From Hemileia vastatrix (lineage: Eukaryota > Basidiomycota > Pucciniomycetes > Pucciniales > Zaghouaniaceae), in contig JASXTE010000002.1 of assembly GCA_030280995.1 (NCBI GenBank), positions 19,799,683 through 19,863,682 of the forward strand: 64,000 nucleotides of DNA, in the 5' to 3' direction. Position 1 is the first letter of the stretch, and each line of letters begins with the position of its first letter. Shown in pieces: positions 1-12,202 of this stretch. The position numbers and the translations under genes were made by a program. The notes under the pieces were generated by a model. It searched no databases. It was given only the letters and a program-made list of their open reading frames with translations, and was not told the origin of the DNA.

Positions 1-504
1 GTGCCTCTGAAACCAAGAATTTCTTGTAAGGTAATAAATTTAATAAAATTTAGGTAGATAAAAAAAGTATGGGGATTTGTAAAGTCATCAAACATCTATT
101 ATTCTTTCATAAAGTTTTAATAAATAAATCTGATATTTCAATTTACTGAACTAAAGTAATGGACTAAAAACCTTGGGTTTTATAAATTTTAGCTATGAAG
201 ACATTAATTTTTTTCATGGGGCTCCTCTAGCCTATACCTCTGTAAATTCCCAAACTTATGTTCTAGACTTGATCTACATTTTGGCTTGATGATTTGTAAT
301 AACTTTAGAACTTGTAAATTTGACTTATTATATTTATTTATTTATTAATCTATGTAATTATATTAACTTTTGGTGACATCCACCCCTTACCTCAATAAAA
401 TTCAGAGGAGGATAGTTCCAAAATTTCCAAACAGATATAGAATTTTTTTGATTTATCTTCATTTAGAAATGCAGATTTGTGATGAGGTGATAAATGTATG
501 TTGG
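1..504 (-). mobile_element. Harb-0 PIF/Harbinger remnant, left part
   Basis: This stretch is a diverged reverse-complement match to the Harb-2 interval around 46600-46960. Shared landmarks are the block near 215-330 (GGGGCTCCTCTAGCCTATAC, matching 46780-46800 reversed) and the poly-C/'ACCCCTTACCTCAATAAAAT' unit near 382-404. Bases 1-80 resemble the last codons of the Tet-like gene. The element is interrupted at 504 by a Ty3/gypsy insertion (TSD GTTGG, 500-504 and 8785-8789) and resumes at 8785. No open frame here looks real. Confidence 0.7.
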
Positions 505-1284
505 TGTCACCAGATGGACTATGCACAAGGTCAAGGGTTTTTCTTAGTAAGTGAGATTGGAAAAGATAATTGAGGACTACTTTGAAGTACAGAGGAATAC
601 TTCTAGGAAGTGGTTAAAAAATATGTTGAAGATAAATTAAAACTACTTCAAGATAAGTTCAAGGTGAATAATAATGTAATTATAAAGTTACACTAAATAA
701 TCAGGTTAATCTCATGAAGGGTTGCAACTTAACAGTTAAAGAAAGATTTAAGAATATTAAGATTGTGTGAAATTGATTATTAAGAGAGGTAGGAAACAAT
801 AATAGCCTTATATGAATTTAACTACTATCACAACAATATTATAGTTTAATTCTAAGGAATGTTGAAACATATCCACTCAATTATATAGATAACTCCTCCT
901 TGAATTGACCTCTTTAATAAACCATCCTCACTTTATCACTGACCCTCCAATATTACCAACAGATCCTTTAACCATACTTCTATTTCTACTCACAGACCTT
1001 TAATTACCCTCAGATACACAATAACCCAAAATTTGGAATATACCATTGACTATAGCATTTATACATGGAAAATTCACTTAAGATTTAAAAGTTTAAGTAT
1101 ATAATTGACTATTTTAGATATAAGGTTTAGATAGCATGGTTTCTAGTGCAGTTGAGTTAAGAAACACAAAGGAAAAGATATTTTCTATGTAGATGTTGCT
1201 TCTGTGCTTCACATATGGATTTTTGTACTAGATTATGAATTAAAAAGATTGATTTTTACTTTGAGTGTCACATGGCACATGACA
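505..1284 (-). repeat. LTR of gypsy-1b (3' LTR relative to pol)
   Basis: About 780 bp, begins TGTCACC and ends CATGACA. It aligns with the LTR at 8024-8784 with many substitutions and small indels, which indicates an old insertion. A TATAAG box sits at 1295-1300 just outside its inner edge, in plus orientation, as in the young copy. Confidence 0.9.
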
Positions 1285-1400
1285 GATACCTGGGTATAAG
1301 ACCCAAGCTCTTTTGAGTGTGAGAACACTTCATTAACCTTATCTTTTTTATTTCTTGAATTAAATTTTCTTAGATATATATAATAAACAATTGATTTTCT

Positions 1401-2396
1401 CATGCCTGGAAATCAAGATTTGACTCCCACTCCTCCTCACCCCTGTGACAGTTCAAGGCAGGCTGCACAGCCTGTGTGAATATGGAATTTTTTTGCTTCA
1501 AGAGTATGGCTTCTCAAGGTCCTTGCAAGAAGTGTGAGTTTTGTTGGTGGTGTTGGGTAGTTTGTGATATGTTAGAGAAAAATGAAGTTATGGAAGGGCA
1601 TTTTACCTCAAATAAATTTTGTTCAGTTGTTTTTCAAGGAAATATGGGAGGTTTCCATTAAAAATGAATTGGTGGTGGATGGTGAAGAGTACAAGCTTCA
1701 TCAGGAGATGAGGAAGGATATTTTGGGTTGGGTAGCTGCCCTTAATATTAGGAAGTGGCCAATGGCCCAAGAGGATGAGGTTGAAAAGCTTGTCAAATAT
1801 GGGTCGGTTCAGGTAGTTGAGGTTTCTCCTACCACAAAACAATATTGACTGATTTTTGAAGATGAAGATGATGAGGCAGTAGAGGTGGTTGAGGCCACCA
1901 AGCCTACTTTATTCATTGAAGTAGATCCTGAGTTTGAAGTAAGTGTTTTTTATTTTAATTTGTTTTTGATCTAGTAGATAACTGATTTTTTGTTTTAAAA
2001 GGAAGAAATCATTGAAGAATTTCCTGTCAAACTAATAGCCACCCCCATTTTCAAACCTCAAACAGAAGTCAAGCAACTAATTAAGGCTGGCCCTTCAGGG
2101 ACTGAAAATCCCAAACATTTTGTAAACAATTTCACTGGGGAGATAAATTTGGATCAGGAGTGTTCAAAGAAGCCTTGTCAGGCTGGAAGGATCCCTTTCA
2201 TCAAAAAATATATGACAAAATTGATAGGATTGTCAATGTTGCTTCTTATGATGTAGCCAAAGAGTTGCTGGAAATTGGAGAATTGGTTACAGCTGAAGAA
2301 GAAGAGGTATTTGAAAATGGTAGAAAAGAGATTTGAAAGGTGGTGGAAATCATGAATGATTTGATTCCAAAGAAAATAGAAAGAAAGGAAAAATAG
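1401..2396 (+). pseudogene. Decayed antisense Zn2Cys6-like gene of gypsy-1b
   Basis: Homologue of the gene at 12203-13136, on the strand opposite to gag-pol. The start near 1401 runs through 'TPTPPHP' as in the young copy, then a frameshift moves the Cys-rich part into the frame seen from 1476. All six cysteines keep the spacing C-x2-C-x6-C-x12-C-x2-C-x6-C (CTAC, FFC, KCEFC, VVC). The intron donor GTAAGT near 1939 and the TTTTAAAAG acceptor near 2001 also match the young copy. The remainder has stops and lost acidic tracts. It is a pseudogene, but survival of the Cys spacing in such a degraded element is notable. Confidence 0.72.
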
Positions 2397-3224
2397 AAGA
2401 AAAAGCAAAAAAGATTGTATAAAGTTTTGTCTTGAATATTTTGTTGTTGATTTGGTTGAAAATTTATTTATTTAAAGTAAGAAAAGACAAATGAGATTGA
2501 TAGAGAAACAAAATTTAGTTTTATGTTATTAAGTTTATTTTATCTGAGTTTATTTTATTTTGAAGTTTAATTTTACTTTTAGTAGTTCAGAAAGAAGAGA
2601 GAAAAAAAATAACTGTTGTTTTAGAGGAAATTTTTAAAAGAAAGAAGTGCATTTTATAAATAAAATTTTGATAAAGAAATAAAAAAGATTTCTGGTTTGA
2701 AGATAATTGAGAAATAAGATTGTTTTGAGTTGTTTCATGAAGATTTTGATGATTTGAGAATTGTTTAGATAGAAAAAAAAACAAAAGAAAAAAAATTATG
2801 TCAAATTGAATTTGTAGAAATAAAATATTGAATCAAGGTTGAGTTGAAGTTTTAGAAAAATTAAAAAAATTAAAAAGAAATAAAGAAGTAATTTGGTGTA
2901 ATAAAATTTAGAGAAAAATGAAATTTTGATTTTTGATTTATTTAATTTATTTTGATTTATTTATTTTATTTTATTTTATTTTATTGATTTTAGTTTTTTT
3001 ATATTTAATTTAATTTAATTTAAATTTTCATTGATTTTAATTTTATTTTGTTTTAATTATTTAGGGTTTTAGAAAGAAAAAGAAATGAAAGAAAAATATA
3101 GGAAAACTTAAAATTTTGATTTAGAAGAAAAAAATGTTTTAAAATTTTAAGGAAAAAAAGGTGAATTTAAGGTTTAGGTTTTTGAGGATATTTTAAATGA
3201 AAAGATTTAAAAGTTCAGGAGTGT
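2397..3224. other. GA/T-rich spacer between converging genes of gypsy-1b
   Basis: Low-complexity AT-rich DNA made of A/G runs and TTTTATTTTATT-like tracts, between the 3' ends of the plus-strand accessory gene and the minus-strand pol. It corresponds to 13137-14055 in the young copy. No coding potential is seen. Confidence 0.7.
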
Positions 3225-6200
3225 TTTAAACATCAAAGGCTGGTTCCCAGGATGTTTTAGTTGAGTCATTGAGGTAGCCTTCCCATTCCAAAAGGTATTA
3301 ATGCTTCCGCTTGCAACTTCTTAAATTGAGAATCTGACTTACTTCCACTTCTAGATGATCGTCTGCTTTGAAAAGTTCTTGAGGGGTTTGCTTCTTGCCC
3401 AGGTATATTTTTTAAAAAAGTTCCATAAGAGATATGTGAAAAACAGGATGAACTGATTGCTATTTTAAAGGTAAATTAAGTCCAAATTAATATTTAGAGA
3501 ATTCAGTGTTGATTTTGAATGAACCCAGGCACTTTTCAGGTAGTTTCTTGGATAGTTGAGTTTTCAAATGTTTTTATAGTCAAGCCATACTTTATTTCCT
3601 GGTTTGAAAAGTGGAGAAGTTTTTTAAGGTTTGTTGGCCTGTTCTTTATACCTTTGATTTTACGCATCAAGGTTAGCTTGGAGTTTGCCTCAAAGTCTTG
3701 AAATTTTTTGAAGATAATGTTCAGCAGGATGATTGATTCCTCCATAAATTGGATTGAATCAAGGATTTTTTCCATAGATTTTTTTTGAAAGGAGATTGTT
3801 TTTTCAAAGAATTTGTTGAGTTGTTATAAGAAAATTTGGCCAATGGTAACCATATGTTACAATTGTCTTGTTGATCATTGACATAAATTTCAAGATATTG
3901 TTTAAGGATTTGGTTGATTTATTCAGTTTGCCTGTCTGTGTCAGGGTGATAGGCTGTAGAAAGGTTCCTTGTAATATTTAATTGTTGAAAAAGCTGAGTC
4001 CAGAAAGTAGAAACAAAGAGGGAAACTCTGTCTGAAATAATATCAGAAGGTAAGCTATGTTTAGAAAGTACATATTCTATAAATATTTTAGCTAAATATT
4101 CTGCATTTTCACTAGTATAAGTTTAATAAAAATAGACATTTTAGAGAATCTATCCAGTATGAATAATAATGCATTGAAATTATTTGATGGAGGTAATTGA
4201 GAAATGAAATCCATCAAAATTGATTCCCATGGTTTAGAGGGAGTAGGAAGCGGTTTAAGCAACCCATACTTCCTGTGTCAAGGTACCTTATTTCTATTAC
4301 ACTCATAACAGGCTTTAATATAGGCCTTGATTTCCCTGGTCATTCCTGGCCAGAAGAAATTCCTCATTTTAACTGGTAATTTTTATCAAGACAAAAATGA
4401 CCATCTAATGGAGATTCATGTCTACTATTAAAAATTGATAATTTCATCTACTTATTGTTGGGTATGACTACTCTAAATTTTAAGACTAACAGACCTGATT
4501 CTATACCAAAGCTCTTGGCCCCTTTCTTTGAGAGTCTTTTGTCTTTAATTCCCAAACAATAATTATCCTTTGAATGCACTTCTCAAATTTTGGATAATGT
4601 ATTTTGAATTGATTGTGTTGTCATAAAATTATGTTGATGAGTTGTTGAAATTTATTCTTTGAAATTTGATTTCACATTTGCTGGATTCTTGTCAGAAAAT
4701 GCCTCCACCCACTTTAGGTAAATGTTTTCCTGACATGATAAAATATCTGGAACTATGAAATATTTTCTTGGGAAGTAGGTATTAGTAAAAAAATAAAATT
4801 TAGACAAGAGCTCAGCCCACCTAGCCTGATGTCTAGTTAGTACTTTGGAAACATGAAGTATTTCAAAGAATTATGATCAGTTAGGATTTTAAAAGAACTA
4901 TTAAGACTGAGAAGAAAAGAACACCATTTTTTAAGATAACTAATCAGAGCCAGTAACTCTTGAAAATGAACTTCATAATTTAATTCTTCTGCAATAATTT
5001 TTTGTGATTAAAAAGCACCAGGATGAAGCAATTTTGTTTTGGGATTGGTTTGGGATATTACCACTGCAATAGCATAATTACTAGAATATGTCTTGAATAT
5101 TGTTGAGGCAGTAGGTTCAAATTGTCAAAGAATTGGAGCTGTAGTGAATGCAATTTTCAATGCTTTGAATTCTTTTTGTCTATTTCTGTGAAGACAAAAG
5201 GAGTAACTTTTTTAAGAAGAGAAGTAAGAATTGTAATAGTTTTAAAGTAATATTTTATGAATCTTCAATAGAGATTTGCAAACCATAAAAGCCCCTGTAA
5301 GTATTTTAGAGTTGTTGGCTCAGGCCATTCCAAAACCTTTTGAACCTTTTTATCATCCATGACTAAACAATCAGTGGAAAATGTAAAACCCAAAAATTCA
5401 GTAGATTTAAGATGGAGTTCACATTTAGTGTGCTTGGCATAGAGACCTTGTTCTTGAAGGAAAACAAGAACCCTTTTAGCATGTTGAATATGTTCTTTGA
5501 GGGTCTTTGAGAAGATTAAAATGTGGTCTATATAGACAACAACAAGCTTTTCAACAATATCTTGAGAGATATCTTTGACAAAAGTTTAAAAAGTTGATGG
5601 TGCATTACAAAATTCAAAGGGCATTACCAAATCTGGTGTGCATTTCAGCTAAAGGTTTATGGCCTTCTGAAATATGTATAAGATTGAAAGCACCCCTCAG
5701 ATCAATTTTACATAAAAGGTTAGCACCATTAAACACAGTAAGAAGTAATGACATTGGAGGAACTGGATAAGCGTTCTTCTTTATCACTGTGTTGAGTTTT
5801 CTATAATCAGCACATAACTTAAGACTTTCATCCGTTTTCTCAACAAAAAGAGCTGGAGAGCCAGTTGAAAATTTACTGTCTCAAATAAAACCTTTTGTTA
5901 CATTCTCTGAAATTGAGTCTCAAAAACTTGGTATTCATCCTTTGACAAAGAATAGACAGAACCTGCCAATAGTACTGGACTTATTAACTATATTTAATGA
6001 TTGTAGGGTTGATGAGGTGGTAACTTGTTGGCCTTAGATATTGAAAAAACATCTATGAAGTCATGGTAGACTTTGGGTTGAGTTGATTTAATGGCTTTAA
6101 TATTTATTTTGTTGTTCTCTTTATCTTCAAAGAAGTCTGTAGAGGGTAGACCTGATTTTAGAGATCAAAATTCAATTACTTTGAGGCTATTGATATCCTC

Positions 6201-7953
6201 TTTGAGTAAAGTAGTCAAGCTAGAATTGTTAGCCAAGTTCTAATTAAAAGAAAGATCATATGATTGTAATACATCAGGAAGAGAAGAGTCCTCTAGAAGG
6301 ACTTGGTCAGATGGGTTTTTTAACTCTCTATTGATCTGCATTGATGAATCAAAAATATATTTAGAACAAGGGGTGATCAATCCCCATTACCAATCAATTT
6401 CAGGATTTCAATTCTGCAAAAAGTCATAGCCATGAATGGTATAATCCACACTTGTGACATCCAAGATTATTAATTACCACTCAAAGGAGGGAAAATTTGT
6501 AAAGTCAAAAACCCATAAAAATTTCTTACTAACCCAATATTTGAGCTCCTCTAATTTGACCAGATAAATTGTAATTTGGTCAATATCTACAAATGTCAGC
6601 TTGATTTTCTCAGCAAATGATAAACAGGTAAATATGATTGAAGCTCCAGAGTTAATACAAAAACTGAAGGGAATAACCTCCTTGAAAAGAATTAGTCTCA
6701 AACAGTTTAAAGAAGCATGGAGGTTCTGTGAGCTGGAAGAGATAGTATATTTTTCTTTGCACGCAAGTAAAATATTCACTAGTTTTTTGACTTGGAACCA
6801 TTACTTTATCTAACCTTTAATTTAGCACATTCATGCAACTTGTGTTTACCCCCACAATACATACACAACCCATTATCTGCTCTTCTTCTCCTCTCACCTA
6901 TCTTTAGTTCCCCTTTTGGGTCCAAAACCTTACTGGTATCACCTGGGGTCAAGCTTTTGGATCAAGCATTGTCCTTACCTTTTTGACTGTGCTTGGCCTG
7001 AGTTGATGATGATTTAAAGAAGGTTTCAATTTAAAATTTAAACTGTGAGATTTAAGAGCATGATGTCTTTATTGAAGATGGCTCTGATTAGCTCCATCAA
7101 GCTTGAGGTTCCTATCCATTAAGTCCATTAAATTTGTCATTTTGTGACCACAAATATCTAATTGGTCTAGAATCCTTGAAGGTAGTTCCTTTTTTAAATG
7201 ATATTTTAAAGCTTCAACATTCCAACCTACTTGAGTTTTTAAAGCCCTGAAATTTGAGATACATTCAGAAGCTTTTCCATTATAATTCATGAAAAGGAAA
7301 TCTAATTCAATTTCTACTTTATTGGTCTCATTGGGATCACCAAAAAATGTGAAGAGTTGATTTTCAAATTTCTTCCAAATATTAATGAGAAAATGGTTTT
7401 CTTTTGAAGGAAGCATTATCAAATATGGTTTGAACATTCATGATGTTTTTACAGATAAGAATGATAAGGTATAAATTACCTTGGAGCAATTGGTATTAAA
7501 GGTTAGAGGGTCATTATGGAACAATAATTTTCAAGTTTGAAAAAAAGGTTGTAATCTTTCAGGATGTTCTCCATTAAATTTATCTGGAGATTTAATGGAA
7601 GAAAGTTTAAATTTAGAGCCCTAAGAAGGAGAAGGATTTGAAATTGATTTTACAAATAGTTTCATCAGCTATTCCAATGAAGTAGTTGTGCCAGGATCAG
7701 AAGTTTGGCCCAAAAGGTTGGTATCCAGGGCTGATAGTGCATTGTACATAGTTTACTTGCCTTCTTTTTCTTCTCTAGAATCTTTGAAATCCTGAGGAAT
7801 GTCCTCCACAGATTGAGTTAAATTTTCCTGTTCCCTTAGTTAGAGAGGTTCAAGAGAGTTAGTGCAGGAAATAGGTCACAATACTGGTGGCCTATCCCTG
7901 GCACAAGCTCTAGTAGTAGTGCCCATAGGAGGGGTGCATTGAATGGGTGCCAT
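3225..7953 (-). pseudogene. Decayed gag-pol of gypsy-1b
   Basis: The gag start aligns with 'cat' at 7951-7953 and the chromodomain end lies near 3225. Recognisable pieces are a Gag block (7069-7437, including 'LFTFFGDPNETNKVEIELDF'), a protease-like fragment (6474-6779, with 'INSGAS' where the active site DSGAS belongs), RT and RNase H homology (about 4850-5830), and integrase plus chromodomain (about 3230-4700). Stops and frameshifts occur in every domain. The AAAAAAC slippery heptamer followed by TAG, which joins gag to pol in the young copy, is still intact near 6779-6790. Not functional. Confidence 0.9.
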
Positions 7954-8023
7954 TTAGACTTAGCACCTGAAAATAGGTAGTAGTGCACATTAAAAATGAG
8001 AACTACAGATAGTTAAATTATAC

Positions 8024-8784
8024 TGTCACTGGACAGCCTACACACAAGGTCAAGGGTGTTCCTGAGTAAGTGAGATTGGAAAATATAATTGAGGAATACT
8101 TAAAGGAAGTGGTTTGAATATATATTGAAGATATATTAATACCACTTGGAGATAAGTTTGAGGTGAATAATGATGTAATTATAAAGTGACACTAAATATT
8201 CAACTTAATCTCATGAAGGGTTTCAACTTAAGAATCAAAGAAAGATTTAGGAATTTAAAGATTGAATGAAATTGATTATTAAGAGAGGTAGGAAGAAATT
8301 ATAGCCTTATATAAATTTAACTACTATCACAATGATATTATAATTAAATTATAAGGAATGTTGAACCAAATCCACCCAATTATATCGATAACTCCTCCTT
8401 GAATTGACCTCTTTAATAAACCATCCTCACTTTATCACTGACCCTCCAATATTACCAACAGATCCTTTAACCGTACTTCTATTCCTACTCACAGACCTTT
8501 AATTACCCTCAGATACACAATAATCCAACATTTAGAATATATAATTAGCCATAAAACTAATACATTGTGCATTCTATTAAGATTGAATAGTATAAAAATA
8601 TGATTTACTAATTTAGATTTAAGTTTTAGATAGTGTGGTTGCTAGTGCAGTTGAATCATGACATGCAAAGAGAAAAAGTAGTTTCTATGTAGATGTTTCT
8701 TCTGAACTTTGCATATGGATTTGTGTACTGGATTATAGATTATAAAGATTGACATTCACTTTGAGTGTCACCTGAAATGTGACA
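8024..8784 (-). repeat. LTR of gypsy-1b (5' LTR relative to pol)
   Basis: About 761 bp, TGTCACTGG to GTGACA, followed by the TSD GTTGG (8785-8789). It pairs with 505-1284. Confidence 0.9.
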
Positions 8785-11312
8785 GTTGGTGATGAGGATA
8801 TTTTCACAGGTTTCAGTATTTTTTTACCATCTGAAATTCCAAAAGTGTGATATTTTAGAGTACAGTAAGGAAAAATGGTGTTCTCTGAATCTCATGATAT
8901 AACTGTTTATGATAAGATAAAAAGTAACTATTAAAGACATTCCCCAGCCATTAACCAAATAAATAATTAATCGATTGAAAAATTCAAGTAATTTTTTTAT
9001 TTCCTCATAAGATTGGCAATTACTTACACATTCCATAATAAATTCTTTTTCTTTAATTCTATTGCTTTTCCAAATCAAAACTTTCTATTTCTTTTTTAAA
9101 ATCACAGTATTTTTTTTTCTCTGAGTGAAGACAAAATCTCTCCATCTCCTCTGCATCACATCTGGCCTTTTCAAAATTTGATTGAAGCAAAAAAATATTT
9201 CTCCAAATCTAAGACCCATTGATCTTTCATTAGCATATGTTGAAAATTTATCTTCTCAATTTTGAAGGCATTTTTTTAATAGAGGATTTTTCTGAAATAA
9301 TTGAATAGAAAAATAAATATTTCATTGAAGAAGATATATAGTGACCAAATCTTATTTATATCTTTTTTCTCAAAATAATCATCAAGGGAGGAAAACTATC
9401 AAGGGGTACTTTTGGTCTAGAAAATTTTACAGTGGTCCAACAGTCATAAAAGGTGAGGAAGACTCAATATTTCAAAAGATGTATGTATTTTTTCTTTATA
9501 TTTTAATACTCAATAAAAATTTAGAAATATTATTATTATTATTGCTTCAAAGACTTTTAAATATGCAGTAATAAATACTAAGGTGGTAATAGTAGTAATA
9601 GAATGGGCTGTAAATATAATATTGTTTTTAAAGTAAGTAAGAATGGAATGAATGAAAACAGCCAGATTGAGAGGCCTTATATAGGCAAAAAGGAGAGAAA
9701 CTACAGAATCAAAATTATATATACATGAGTATCAGAGAAATAACAATTCCACAATTAGACATTTTAAATATTAAAGTTGTTCTATAAAGAATGTACCCAT
9801 ATACTGTATTTATCTGTATATGTCCATTTTATTTTATTTATTTTAATTATCTGTAAATGCCAAGGCAAAAATAAAAATAAAAATATTTGATTTAATATTT
9901 AGTATATTTAGTTTTTTCTTCAGCTGTCATGAGGATGCTGTCACAGAATAAAATATATGAGGAGAAAATAGAATTATATCTTTGCTTATTTTTACCTATT
10001 AATTAGTCAAAATTGTATAAGTAATTTATAAAGTAAGTATAATTCATTAAATGAGAGGTAAAGGCATATCTCTACTCTAGTAAAAAATTAATTATTTAAT
10101 GGGTAAGTTTTGTAGCCTGGCTGACAAAAAAAGGAGGTTGAAGAAGTGTCACATTTTAAAAGATGGATCAAGTTCATTGAAGTTGAGGCTTGACACTTTA
10201 GTTCGGATTTGAGCTAGAGGGTTGAGAAATTTCATCTAAAACATATTCCAAAGCAGGATTGTCATTTCTGGAATTGCTTATATTTTTTAAAATTTGAGTT
10301 TGAGTAGTAAGAGAATAGAAAATAAACAATGAGAAATTTAGAAAAGAATTTATGAAAAAAGAAAAAGTAAACATACATCAAGGAATTGGGGCTCTGAAGA
10401 CTCAGATCTGCTCTAAAATAATTTTTCTGCTTAATAGTTGGGATCACCTTCAGCTGAACTGCTGAACCATGGTTAGAAGCTGGAGGGGATTGATGTTGTT
10501 GAAGAACAGGTGTATTGGGAGTATTATTGAATGGTTGAGAGCCAGAGGGTAAATCCTTAGTAGTATTGTGTATAAACTAAGGGTTGACATCAACTCAGGA
10601 ATCAAAAAGATTATCCATTTACTCATAGAAAGGACAGATGACATTGAGCTTTTTGGAAACAGTTGTTATTCCATTCTCCAAATCACTATCATCAATACCA
10701 AATCCAGTGAAAGTGGAAGCAAAATGAGCCTTTTTATATTTTGATAGAGAAATGTTGAACCCCTCCTTCATTTGCATGGAATTGATTTCAATTATTCCTT
10801 TTGTTCTGCTCTTTACTTCATTTTCCATCAAAAAAAAGCCATTGACCTTTGATGAAGGTGGATGTCAAATTTGTGTGAACTTCTCACATCCAAAAAATGC
10901 ATCACAATGTGATTTAATTTTGAGGAAGTTGATGATGATGAGGTGATATTCCTTTTATAGCTGTCAAAACTTTTGTTTCTCAGGTGAGGGGCTTAAATTA
11001 CAGGAAGAACTTTGTGATTAAATAATTTTGAGTTGCCTTTTGAGTATTGGATTTTCTGGAGAAATTATGAAACTGGTATGTTACAAGAAAAGAGATCAAG
11101 AGGTTGAAAACATAAAAAAACAAGGGAAAAAAGATGCCTGGTTAAAATGTTGTAACAAAATGTTTCAAATCTCAGTGAGAGGTGTGTGCCAAGGATAGAT
11201 TAGGGGATGGAGGTCTGGGTGTCACATGTGACAGGGACTGAGTGGGCAAGGAAGGGATGATGTGGCCAACATGTGGCTGTGAAATAAAGTTGGGAAAAAG
11301 TGCTTATTTGAG
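8785..11312 (-). mobile_element. Harb-0 PIF/Harbinger remnant, middle part
   Basis: Continuation of Harb-0 between the two gypsy-1 insertions. It contains the decayed ORF1 on minus (8824-10950) and then sequence matching the Harbinger left end, for example 'GATGTGG' followed by 'GAGGTCA' near 11250-11316, comparable to the reversed MITE end near 42692-42750. It is interrupted at 11312/11313 by the young gypsy-1a (TSD GTCAT). Bases after 19726 probably continue it for a short distance. Confidence 0.7.
8824..10950 (-). pseudogene. Decayed Harbinger ORF1 (Myb/SANT-like), Harb-0 copy
   Basis: Third copy of the three-exon ORF1 found at 34499 and 44710. Exon 1 aligns from 'YHLIIINFLKIKSHCDAFFG' (near 10880-10945) through a block at 10619-10831 with 'STFTGFGIDDSDLENGI' and 'KKLNVICPFYE', then 'MDNLFDS' and 'VDVNP' after a frame change. 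A GTATGT donor lies near 10372 and an acceptor near 10262. The last exon is at 8824-9078 ('KEKEFIMECV', then 'EEIKKL'). Several stops and frameshifts make it non-functional. In PIF/Harbinger elements ORF1 products help the transposase enter the nucleus and bind DNA. Confidence 0.68.
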
Positions 11313-11317
11313 GTCAT

Positions 11318-12092
11318 TGTCACCGGACGACCTACGCACAAGGTCGAGGATGTTCCTGTAAGTGAGATGAGGGATTTTAGAAACTTCTTCGAAGCACAGA
11401 GGAATGATTTGAGGAAATGATTCGAAGGTCACTCGAAGTAATAGCTATAGGTTCGAGGTTCGTTCGAGAAGAATTATAAACTAGTTCCAAGGTAATAATA
11501 ATTCTTAAAATCTCACGAAGGGTTGGAAACTCAATAATCAAAGATTTAGGATTTAGAAATGAATATTGAGAAAGTAAAAGAAAGATACAATAACAATGAT
11601 TTAACTTTTAAGGATTTACCACTATTAATGTAAATACGATATTATAATTTAATTCTAAGGAATATCGAACCAAATACCCAACTCCTTTTATATCCTTTGT
11701 TCCTCCTCGCATTGACCTCCCTTCCATCGCAGCATTCCCATTCCATTGACCATTACTAACATACACTTAGACCCTCTCCACTAAATATCCGTCCATGCTC
11801 AATTTACCCCTTTTTAATTAATTAACAAAACTTTAATGAAAAAAACTACTACTATACTATTTCGTTGATCCTAGCGCTGTGCGTCGCTTATTGAAAAGGA
11901 CTAAGGTACCCTATTGGGAGATTGACTAATTTAGATTTAGAGTTTAGGCTAGCGCAGTTAAATAGTAAGTACACAAAGGAAAATCGCAGTTGCTATGGAG
12001 AATTGCTTTCTGCGCTTTGAGTATTGATTTAGGACTCGATATTATTGATTTAATGAGTTAATTTCGCCTCGAGTGTCACGTGGCGCGTGACA
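11318..12092 (-). repeat. LTR of gypsy-1a (3' LTR relative to pol)
   Basis: Starts TGTCACCGG and ends CGTGACA. The outer right end is a perfect 7-bp inverted repeat (TGTCACG...CGTGACA, 12074-12092) containing CACGTG. It is about 99% identical to 18946-19720. Confidence 0.95.
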
Positions 12093-12102
12093 GATGCCCG
12101 GG

Positions 12103-12111
12103 TATAAAAAA
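12103..12111 (+). promoter_or_regulatory. TATA box for the antisense accessory gene
   Basis: TATAAAAAA starts 11 bases past the LTR edge, in plus orientation, 100 bases before the ATG at 12203. The old copy has TATAAG at the homologous place (1295-1300), 101 bases before its ATG-equivalent. That suggests a real core promoter for the plus-strand gene. Confidence 0.6.
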
Positions 12112-12202
12112 TGCGAACTCCGTTGAGCTTGAGCCATCTTCCCACACTAATTTCCCTTTTCTAATACTTTTTTCCCTCACCTCTTAATTACTTATTTTTA
12201 TA

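Larger units (their letters stand above)
505..8784 (-). mobile_element. Old Ty3/gypsy chromovirus copy (gypsy-1b)
   Basis: Complete but decayed LTR retrotransposon, coding strand minus. LTRs are 505-1284 and 8024-8784, each TG...CA, flanked by the perfect 5-bp duplication GTTGG (500-504, 8785-8789). It is the same family as the copy at 11318-19720: LTR, gag-pol order and the extra plus-strand gene all align. Nearly every CpG of the young copy is TpG or CpA here, and all genes carry many stops and frameshifts. It inserted into Harb-0. Confidence 0.93.

Noticed and set aside
2178..2784. Phe/Ser-rich frames in GA-rich or A-rich DNA (also 8824 region 5' parts, 38055-38194, 48129-48428)
   Set aside because: Low-complexity shadows; A-rich DNA read backwards gives F, S, L and Y-rich peptides.
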